From contig JBAMJV010011085.1 of assembly GCA_037951105.1 (NCBI GenBank), positions 60,781-124,780 on the forward strand: a DNA stretch of 64,000 nt. The letters are read 5' to 3'. The notes beneath the pieces are model-generated. The model saw nothing but the letters and a program-made list of their open reading frames with translations, searched no databases and was not told the DNA's origin. Shown piece after piece: positions 37,501 through 49,500 of the stretch; the first letter of the stretch is position 1; the number at the start of each line of letters is the position of its first letter. The position numbers were made by a program, and so were the translations under genes. This DNA comes from Echinarachnius parma (taxonomy: Eukaryota > Echinodermata > Echinoidea > Clypeasteroida > Echinarachniidae).

Positions 37501-40500
37501 TTGATAATCGTGCAAAATTTGTATATATGTTTGGATGTATACATTTGAAAGTATACATTGGTATACAACAAAGTAGTGATGTCACATTCTTTTGTTTTTA
37601 CATACATGTATAGTTCTAAGGGTTCTTATGAACTTGTATTTTAATTTGGGCTTTTTAACATGGGTTGGAGTGTTCAGGATAAATGACTTCTTAGCAACCG
37701 CGAGGTCAGAAATGTCTGGCTTGCCTGACATTGTTTTGAATCACTACCCGTAGCAATGAATTAACTGAAGTCAAACTTCAGTACTTTATAAGTTCTTTGT
37801 ATGATGATGCCTAATTCAAGTGATTAATTAGCCTAACATTGGCAAAGCCTTGAGATGGAGTGCTTTGTTCCCTGCTTAGAACAGTTAAACACAATTCAGT
37901 ACAAAGAAATTACATTTTCAGTGTCTCATTTGCTGAAGTGTCTGCATAAATTAAAAAAGCATGATACAGGACCCACCAGGTTCCCATAGGGAATGGGAAT
38001 TAACGAGATGCTGTTGCAAGATGTTTACCCATAGATGCATGCATCTAACTACCTTTTTAATGCTACATTTTATAGTGTATTTGCATTTGAGATGCACGCA
38101 GTAAACAAAACTATTTGCTACAAAATGAGCAACTACCCTAATTCAAAGGCATCCAAACTGAGTATTTACTTATAAACAGGTGGCCTTTATTAGCAAATAG
38201 CCCTAATTACGACTCAAGTTGAAGATGCAATGAATTTAAGTGACAAATGACCATGGTCTCATTGTAAAGCATTACCTGTAAAGTGGTGCTTCATTATTTT
38301 TGTTTATAATTTGACAAACTCTCCAGGTCATGCAATGGCACATCGACACAAATGCAAAACACCTTTTAGTAGATCTGTTATATGTGTAGGAAAATCTGTA
38401 ATGCACAAAAATTAATGCACAGTGTAAGTTTAAAAATAAATTATAATCATATGTTACTGTGATCTGAGATAATTGACATCTATTTGCCATACGAGACTGG
38501 CATGTCCATGTTAGTCCGTATAGAAACGACAATCAGTCATCAATTAAGCGTGCGCGCAATAAAGCAATCTACCCTGCCAACAATGGCATGTGTGGCTCAC
38601 AACCTTAATTACTAGTCTAGGGTACATCAGACATTTTCGTAACTTCAGTTGATGTGATCAGTCAGTTTTAGAAGATTTATAAAGCAAATAAACATACTTT
38701 GAAAATATGATAATGAGAGATGAAAAACCTCAGTTTCAACAATATTTCAAATATTTTCAAATGATCAGGAACTAATGATAAACTTTAAAATGTTGTAGAG
38801 TAGGCCTACGCACTACAAAAGATTGGTCTGAGCATCTAGACTAGTGTAAAATTAATTATTACATACTCAGCTCAACATCGCTGTGTCATATAATCAGACA
38901 TGATGGTTTTATCCTTCACAAATGGTGTTACAGCTACAGCCACAGTGAAGGACGAGTTCAATTATTTGAATGTAATACATGTAATGATACTTTAAAATGC
39001 TCACTATTTTACATCTAATGCTAATAGAATAGGTTTCTGACTTTGTAAAAGTTTTACATTTTTTAAATTTTGAAAGAAATCAATTCTCATCTTGTTTACT
39101 CCATCATGTTATAAAGTAAATCCCTGTTTTACCGTAAATTGTAAAAAAAATAATTGTTTCATCTTTGAAGTTTTGAAGGTCTTCAGTGAATCACTCTTTT
39201 CATATCTAATACTGATTCTATATCCATGGATACTTTGTGTTTTTTCTTATATTTTGAGGCTTAACTTTATTACCTTTTGCCTTATCAAAACTATTTTGTC
39301 ATTGTTCTTTGAGGAGAACATTGGTTTTGTTCAAGATTCAAATGTTTCTGTGTTTCAAAGTTGTTCCAAGTTTTGAAGTTTACAACTAACAGTTATCTCA
39401 TTTAACACAAACAAGTCAGATTCAATGTGCACTTTGCCACTTTCTGTTCATCATAGGTGTTGATGCCGCATACAATTTGTTGTATTGAAGAACTTCTTGT
39501 TTTAACCCTTTAAAGGTTTTCAAGTTTGGAATTTTGTTACAGGTTCAAAGTTTTCCCAGTTTCAAAGAAGTTCCGATGTCAAATTTTTCGGATGATATTT
39601 TGCCTCATGATCCCCTTATCATTGGATCGAGGCCATTCCGGCTTTTGTTTACATGATTGTACACATATCTCTGATAGGTTGAAGAGGTATTTAGGGATGT
39701 CAAGCGATCGCTCACGGGGAGAAATATAGGCAAGGGAAAAGCAGAGTTGGATAGAGAGAAGATAAAGAAATACCAGGAGAAGTACAGTGTCAACAAAGAT
39801 GGTGCTGTGACGAAAACAGGAGCACTCAAAAGATTGGATGAAGAAGAAGAGGAGGAGGATGAATATGATGACCAGATGCTTTTAGTGACACCACAACTAG
39901 TAGGTAACATAGATTAAAGTTAGTGGGACTACACTAAAAATTATTCATAAACACAGCGTAAATTGACATGGGTGGGACTGGGGCATTGCTTGAACGTTTC
40001 TTGTCTAGAAGAACTTGTTTAGGAGCCTTTGAAATAGTGTAGGAAGGGGAGGATGAATACGAAGACCAGATGCTTTTAGTGACACCACAACTAGTAGGTA
40101 ACATAGATCAAAGTTAGTGGGACTACACTCAAAATTATTCATTAACACAAGATGAATTGATATGGGAAGGGTATGGCTTAAATTGTTTCTTGTCTGGAAG
40201 AAAGTGCTCAGGAGCCTCTGAAACATTGTGAGAAGAAGGGACACTATGATTAATTATTGTAGGATATATAGATTATTGTGAGTGGGACCTGTCATACTCC
40301 AGACATTCTTTAGACAGAGACAAACATAATATCAAATATACATAGTAAATGAATGTTGGTGAGGGTTAGATTAAGGATGAAGAGATTGGGATGTTCTTCT
40401 CGCAAAGAAGAAAGGACGAGCTTTGGGGACGTCGAGAGAACAAGATGATGGAGAACATACATGTAATCTATGCTTTTAGGGACACCACGTCTAGTAGTTA

Positions 40501-43500
40501 AATAGTAGATTAATATGTGAGTGGTACTAAATCTGACCACCGAGCATGGTGTCTTAGCAGTTAGAGTGTCCGCCTCATGCATGGGAGGTCCTGGGTTCGA
40601 ACCCATGCAGACTACCAAAGACTTTTAAAATGGTACCTCCTGCCATCTAGCCAGGCGCTCAGCATTTATAGAATGGAGAAGGGAAAGTTAATCACATGGA
40701 CTGGCCAACTTCTGTAGCTTTCGCTACATGTACATTTTTTCTGGTCTAGAAGAATGTGTTTAGGAGCCTTCAAAATAGTGGAAGAAAAGGGGGAAGGGGG
40801 GGGGGGGGGGGTGAATACGAAGACTGGATGGTATGTGCCAACATTGGCACAGGAAGGACTTTAACTTTAACTACAAATCTAACACACATCTATACTCAGA
40901 AACACAACTTAAATTGACATGGATTGGACCTGTACATGTTCCTACCTGAGAAGAAAACTCGAGTCTTGGATTTATATTGAGAGAGATAAAGATTCAATCA
41001 GAGACAACCGAACTTTACACATAAAGTATGTTAAAACAACATTTAGGTTGATGTTTCAAACGCTGCTTATGGAGGATTAAGGAAGTTGCATTAATACAGA
41101 CAGTGGTTGGACTGATTGGGGGGGGGGGGGGGGGCACGGGGGCACACCTTATGTTTTTCTTTGATTTTACCAAAATTGTCCCCTTATGTTTTTTTTTCTT
41201 GTTTTTTTCAAATTATTGAGGGGGCACAGCCCCCCCCCCCCCCCACATGCTATGACACTGCAAACACATGCATGTAGTTAACATTGAAAGCAAAACAGTC
41301 CCAAGTTCTCCTCATATACATTTAAATTTTACATTGCCTTTGCCTACTGCAAATGTATGAAGAGAGAGTTCAGTCTGTTACAGACAATCCAAAATACCAA
41401 AGAGAGAGCAAATATGATACTTGCGTCATTCCAATGGCTAACATTTGTTTTAGTACGAAGAGCAAACACTAATTTCTTGGGATAGCAGCATGCCGGGCAG
41501 TATCCATACATGCTATGTACATTGGTGTATTCTCCTTTCAAAATAGAAATTAAATGATGCAAACTACATGTACTGCTGGAAATTTCTTATTTACTAAAAT
41601 ATTGTCTGTGGTATAAAATAAGAGTCAATATGGGGCCTAAAATTTCAATCCTAACATAATCTTCTAAAGAGGCTAAACGATTTATTAACACAAATTATAT
41701 ATCATTTTTGTATCTATCTCAAACAAATACCGTAGAACACCATCGTCAAGCACCCCCAATCACCTATATGCATCTTACTTTTAAAGAGCGCCCGCTCTCT
41801 GTCCAAACGGGAAACTTTAATCAAGAATGCAAATAATGGTGAGGAATATTCATGAGGATAATAATGGAGGTGAATCTCATGGAAACGTCTTTAAAAGCAA
41901 GATGCGTATAGGTGCTTGGGGGGTGCTTGACGATGGTGTTCTACGGTATGAAACATATGAACATTTTGTAGATGCGTAGAAAGCACTGTTAATAAAGTGT
42001 GGCCTAGGGCTGCATAATTAAACATTTATACTCGCATGAAGTTCGGATAAGTATCACATTTGGTGTTAATGGCGATAACATTTTGAAACATATGGTAACC
42101 TTTTCGCTCAGTATCATAATATCATGTTGTAATTGCATTATTATGACAGCCATATGGCAGCATGTTTCATGCATGTCATAACTCAATGCTGATATATATT
42201 AATAATAATATACTCGATTTATATAGCGCCTAATATGATTGATACTCATCTCTAAGCGCTTTACAATTAAATTATTACCCCCGGTAAGAACCCAAGGGAA
42301 ATTACCAGCCTCTATTAACTCAAGATTGTGTTTATATTGAAAACATGGACTTTGGGTTGACATGAAAATGTTGTATTAAAAAAGGAAAAATGGATTAATA
42401 AAGGTGATCAAGTAACCTATGTAAGGTAGACTCCTTGGAAAAACAAAACAAAACATTGTTTGTACATCATGTACATTACTAGCTTACTAATTAACCATTT
42501 TCTTTCTCTTCATAATTAATATGCACAAGATATTTTCCTTTTAACTACCGTACTCTAATCAAAACAAAGTGTTTGTTTTCTGACAATTTCTTTGGGTGAT
42601 ATTTCAACTACTGGTACGATGGATATGTTATAAAATCAATACAGACATCAGTTATGTAAACAAAATTGTGCACTCGTATAAATGTATAAAGCGCATCGTG
42701 GGATTTTGATGGGAATATGAAGACATCAAAACGATCATGCATCTATGGTAAAATACAAAATGTAGGTCCAATCAATGTTGATTAGTTCCACCGAGCGCTG
42801 AATTCCATCTTCAAGTTACCATATGGGGGGGATGCTTGCATGGGGAGACAATTTTATTGCATCCGTGGAGAAAAATGTATGCGCTCGGACAGTTGTTTAT
42901 GCATGCATATTATTGTACACTCAAACTCACACCCTTATATTACACTACAAAAAATACATCAAATATTGATAAACACATGCATGCATATGATGCACTCTCA
43001 CATATGACACACACATACACACGTTACAAATACATGTACACATACAATAAATGAAGAAAAACACATACACAAACAAAATATGTAATTACATGAACACTCA
43101 CACACATTACAGTAACCACATGCACACACACACACATTCTTGTAAGAGCCTTCAATCAGGGATATGGTACACACAATGTTATAAACACCTTCAAACGGGA
43201 TATGCCCGTTTGTTTAATGATGTTTGGCTTGTCCCCGGTTTGCTGGTGTGTAAACATGGCAATATGCCCAATTTGGGGATTTAAAAATACACACACATTC
43301 ACTTGCATACACACACACACACAATTTCACACCCACTATGTCAAAAAACGGGCATATAAGGGATATCCTTTAATAAAAAATCATAATACCATACAGTACA
43401 GCTCTTAAGACGATCCCTGAAGCACTATACCCCCCTGTTCGGAAACCGGGGATATGCCTGGTTTCCGGAATATCCCCGTTTTGCCGGTGTTTAAACTTGT

Positions 43501-46500
43501 GTGTATCCGCGATTGACGGTCCTTACAAACGCACACAGGCACACACAAAAACATCACAATAAACACCCATCTCATTGCCACCAGACACTCACAAACATAC
43601 ATGTACACATATAAACACATTAACACATACACACACAAAAAAGGAAAACATACAAAATAAATGCACACAAGCGCACTCGCATACCAAATAAACACAGACA
43701 AACAAAGATGCACACACACACATACATCCTGACACACTACACCACATTCACACATGCACACACACAAACACACACACACATTAACAAGAAACAAGTGTGT
43801 ACATGTGCATGTATACTTTATCCCTCATATTTATATTCTAAAGATCTGCATCGATCTTCCCGTGGTTAGTGAAGGCATTCGTGCAGAAATGAGCAATCGA
43901 GCAAGTTGACATTTCGAAACGACCAAAATAACCTTCCAAAATAACCTTCCACTTCCAGCAAGCAACGAACGCCATATACAATGTACATGTACATGTATAT
44001 ACCCCAGAGCGTTGCACACATGCTTCAATGCTCTCGCTGATATTGGCTGCATTAACCAGTCCACTCCTATGTCTGGTAATTTTCCATCTTGACCCGTTCA
44101 GGACGGACTGATTTTGCTACAACATGTATTCTCCATAGACCAAAGCCCAAATATTTTCAGGGGCCATGCTTCAGTGCTGTCGGTGATATTGGCTGCATTA
44201 ACCGGTCCACTCCTATGTCTGGTAATTTACCATCTTAAGTAATAGATGATGCAAGATGAAATGTATGTTTCGCAGAAACATGCCAGCTCTACGCTTGCCA
44301 TAAACCCAAGAGTGGTGCACAAATGCTTTATTGCTCGCTGTGATATTGGCTGAGTTAATAATTTGACTCCCATGTCTTGTAATTTTCATATCGATAATAC
44401 ACCGCACACAAGATTTCTGCACTTACATGTAGTGGGTATTAGCTAATATCCAAGTACCAACCCATGGGAAAAGGAGGAAACTCATGATGCAATTGTATAT
44501 AATTTATGTAATATGTATCTACATGTATGTACATGAAGTACAATGTATTTATTTTATTTTTATTTTTTTTGCTATTGCTGGCTCCATTGACTTATGAAGC
44601 GTAAATCATAGCGTCATTTATTGTGTCGTTACCCACGTTTGGTAATTTAAAAAATTAATTTTATTTCATTTCATCTCACTTGTTGTTAATAAGGAGATGT
44701 GCCACATACATTTATGTACATGTATATGAAACATATTAACTTTGTGCTCCTTGACATCTGATCTTTACATGCAACTTGTGTGTATCCTATCAGAAATGTA
44801 CATACTGTAATATATTATTAGCAGACTGGTTTATTGTGAATTATATAGAAACTTTATCATTTAATTGATATCCATTTTAAACTTTTGATCATGTAATTAC
44901 AAATATTGACCTCCAACATTTTCGGCTGTCATCTACATCATTTATCACTATCATTAACTCATGTGAGTTATTCTTTAACGCTATTTTATCAGTGTGTAAG
45001 TTACAAACTAAATATACATGTACTTAGGCTGGGATTTAGGTATTGCGGTACGTCTTGGTATTGTTAAATAAATTTACCAATGTAGATGTGTGTTGTACAG
45101 CATCGGCACTGGATCAGTTAATTCTTCCGACATTGTGAAGACTACAGTGCTCTTCGATGGCAGTTTTGATGTCTGAGCAGTCCTGAGTGTGTTAAAGGGG
45201 TCTAGTAACTGTTGTTAACTTAACATGTGCCAAAACTGACTAAAGGAGAAAAGAAAGGGTCGATAAAATGTGCATTTCTGTGAAATGAAATTTATATGAT
45301 CGAGATTCATGAGCATAAATGCCGTAAGTTACTAGATCCCTGTAGTGAATTGTTTCAAAAGAGGTACAGTACTACAAGTGATCATCATCCATCAATCATC
45401 AGCTGGATGTAAAGTATTCCTGTAGATATTGCAATCATACGATACCAGAAAAGCTGAATCAGCTTTGTTTGGCGGTTGGATCAATGTCAAACAGTTTTAA
45501 TATCACCAAAACACTGCGTGATCATTCATGGAAGTGGTGATGGTGATAGTAGTATGAGTAAGTTCTAATTAATGTTGATGGTTAATTGGACCTTGTCTGT
45601 ATACTGTATGACACTGAAGATAACTGAAGAATGAGCTTCAAATCCGTTGAAGAGCCCAATAGTGAGTTTCAAATAAATTTGAAATTAACTGTTTTTCCCT
45701 CTCCATCTTTCGTCCAATCAGATTCAGCCGGATCTTGATGACCTAGATAACGGAGCCGACGAGGAGGGGGACACCGACTCCGTTAAGTCTGAGGTCAAGC
45801 TCGGAAAGCTGCAGTTCTCCCTGGATTATGACTTCCAAGAAGGAAAGGTAAGAAGACAACAGCAATGATGATGATTAATTGATGATGATGATGATGAGAC
45901 GACGACGACAATGATGACTGATGGGACGACTTCATGATGATGATGTTGGTAGTAGTGTTGGTGATGATGATTTGATCAATGATGATGATGGTGATTGTGA
46001 TGACGATGATGACAACGATGATGAAGAGGAGGATGATGATGATGACGACAACGATGATGATGTTGTTGATAATGAAATCACTGCAGTGATCGCCAAAATG
46101 CAGTCAATATTGTAGTTTGTATTAATCTTCATCAAGTTTTGTTATTTTTTATCTTCATAATTTATAATGTATTTGTTTACGTGCCTCGGGAAAGCAAAGT
46201 CATAACATTTGGATTATTTTACTTCATGCGAAGCCAATTGGAACTGATGCTGGTGTTATGACTAACAAATAGTGTAAAATTGTGCAGATCTAGATCGGAT
46301 ATGAACACACTATACACATGTACCATAGACTATGCATGTGGTACATGTACATCTAGAAATGTTCAATCAATTTTGTCCATTCTTTGACTGGTACATACAG
46401 TACTTGCATACATGTATGGTACAGTACATTTAGTTCATTGTCATGTATCATTCTGTTATTAAAGGTATACAACCTTAAATTTTAGAATAATGTACTATGC

Positions 46501-49500
46501 CTGTAGGCAAAGAACTAAATGTACAGTACATGTATGTTGAATGTGAAGAAGAAATAATGTAATATAGTGTGTGTGATACCCTAATATAAAACTACATCAC
46601 AGGGATAAATACACTGTATTATTAGTTGGGAGAAAGAGGAAAAAGATCAAAGGAAATAACAATAAAATAGATAAACTGATTAATATGAATGAGTCTCAGA
46701 GAGATAACAGGTTCATGATTTCAAAGCATCTCAATTGTTATGTTCATGATACTTGATGTGAAAAAAAATAAAAAATTAATATGTGTCTGTATCAATGTAC
46801 ATATTTTATTTTTGCTGCAACTATAAGTATAACAAAGGATCATCTTTACACTATTTACATCCTAGTTAGAAATTAACTGTTTTTCAAGTTGGAGAAAGAG
46901 AGAGAATAAAAAGGAAATTTAAATTGTGAGAGATATTGGTGTCAAGAATTTAGGACATCCATGAAAGTACTTGAGGTGACAAAATAGTTTACAGCAACTA
47001 ATAGCAATTGTCCTCAGGGGCAGATTCAACAATATTTACAATACCCAGATTTATACATGTACATCCTAAGGGTTAACAAAAACTGTATTCCAAATTGAGA
47101 GGAAGATGAGGAACAAAAAAGGAAATGAAAATGAAATTGTGATGATATTGGGCTCATGATTTTTAGGGCATCTGAATAAGTACAGATTAAATTTTGTATT
47201 CACTTAGTGCCTGATATTCATTCATTCATGTGCAGGCACTGTACAAAAACAAAATGTAATCTACATTATACATCCATTTCATAATGGCTTAAAGGGTACC
47301 TCCGGACAGAGATTTAGCTCTCTTACATCAAAGACATATCCCAAATGAACATACAAAACAAGTCTGTGATCCTGAAAGTATTTCTACATTGCTAGGGAAT
47401 CATTTTTAATATCACATATCACTCATTCTGTCAGCGCAGTTCCGATAACGATACCACGTAACGATCCTCTTATTGATCGCATCTGCGATATATCGCAGCA
47501 AGCAGAGAAAATCTCGAAAATCGCTTGTGTGCGCGCGCTGCTGCAGCACAGTGCGTATAGACGGAGCTATAAGAGAGAGAGAGAGAGAGAGAGAGAGACG
47601 AGTAGCGCTATAAGGCCAAAAACAATAAATTGTTGAATTGGAGTAACGGGCAACCAAACATTAGGGTAGGTAGGTGTAGGTTTCTTTTTTCAGGATTCGC
47701 AAATTACACAAAAACACATATATAACACACAAATAACACACAAATAACACATATCGCAATTGGAATTTTTTATTTTATCTATTTTTTTTTTTTATCAGAA
47801 AAAACCTTGAGGGTCGCGCGCGCGAACCAGTAAATAGCCGTGGTTCCGTAGGTCGTAGTAATTAATTGCATTGTTCTCAAATTACAGAAACATATCAGAC
47901 CCCATGAGAGTATGATTGGTATTCAATTATTGTACCAAAACAACTAAGGATTGGTTTTATCATGCCCGGCGGTACCCTTTAAAACATCACAATAATTGAC
48001 TCAAGATTTTAAAAAGTGATTAAATCATTACACCAGTATCCGATGACCGGGGTAATAATAGTGATGCGCCGCGAGCGTCGAACGACGGAACGTGCGCTAT
48101 ATAAGTAGCCACCATTATTATTATTATTATTATCACTAATATGAATTATTTAAATTACTTGTACATCTAAATAACAATGTAATGACAAAATATTGTGCAT
48201 CTAAATGCAAAGATAGTCAGGATTAAAGAAATTGTGCATCATACATGATAAATGTAGAATACATTTCTTATTTATAGATAAGATTTAAACCTAAAGAATG
48301 GCATTATTCTCTCATACATGTAGTTTACCAATAATTTAGTTGCCCGATTGGGCAAGCAAACTAGACAATTTATGAAATGTTACTTGCCTGACACCAATTT
48401 TTACTTGCCCCGGGCAACTGGAAAAGTGCTATTTTCGAGCACTGCATAAAAAGAGAGGAGAGAAACTGGAAGAAAATTGTAGTAAAAGGGTCAGGATTGA
48501 AAAGGGATATGGTTCTAAGAAAAGGGTGTGGAGCTACATGTACTGTACATCAGCTGCCTAGTTGTACTGTACACTGGAGGATGTACATAGCATAATTACC
48601 TGTATGCATACGTGCACATCTCTTTACATGACAACATTGGAGGTACTTTAGGGTGCTGTCACATATCACCAGATAGCGTAAACGTATGCCTGACGGATAG
48701 AAAATTTGCGAAATCGAATTATCCGGTGGTGAAAGTTCTCTCCATTGCTGCATGTGCACAAATTTCCACCGGATAAAACAACGTTATACATGTATGCCAT
48801 ACAAAGAATGCATCCGCCGAACAAGAAACAGGCAAGAAATGCATACAAATGGAGACGAATAGATTGATAATTTGGCTCTCCTCAGGCATCCGTTAATGCT
48901 ATCCGGTGATATGTGATAAGGGCTTTAGCAGCTTACATGTAGCTTGTAAACTGGAGAACATAGCATAATGCCATTTATACATGTACATGTATGTAGTTGC
49001 ATTATAATGTGTAAATTTATGCGCATATTATTGATTATGTGTAAGCCTTTATATTGCATCTTTAATGTTGCCTTGGGCACACGTCACACAGAGTAATTTG
49101 CCTATAATTGCTCATTACTAAACCATAATGGCCCTCAGCCTCAGGAAAACATTTCACAATGTACAGTATGTATGTAGTTCTACACTTTTTGTAGCATTTT
49201 TAAAAACAAAACCTGTCTCTATTCTCCTAAGTTAATAGAGGAAAACAACCAGGCATGAAATAACCTCTAGAGTTGTACATGTAAATACAGACAAACTATT
49301 AACTACATGTAGATCCCTTTAAATGACACATGCTCTACAGGTGCGTTAATGTCAATATCATCCAAGTGTGGGAATAACCATCTGTTTTACATGTACTTGC
49401 ACAGCATGGTACCCAACTCAAAATTGTACATTAAAAATAATGATTGCAACTGCAACCGTTAACTATGAAAATGACCTTGAACTAAATAAATTCTTTCTGC

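Larger units (their letters stand above)
47291..47980. mobile_element. ~690-bp TIR element (AAAGGGTACC) with nested family B insertion
   Basis: AAAGGGTACCTCCGGACA at the left mirrors TGCCCGGCGGTACCCTTT at the right. A family B element (47611-about 47820) and a GAGA tract lie within it. Confidence 0.75.

Noticed and set aside
40536..40616. Candidate functional tRNA gene
   Set aside because: A and B boxes are present but the T-stem has two mismatches, the acceptor stem does not pair, and a SINE body follows.
45921..46135. Asp-rich ORF on the plus strand and Ser-rich ORF on the minus strand
   Set aside because: Direct translation of a GAT/GAC microsatellite.
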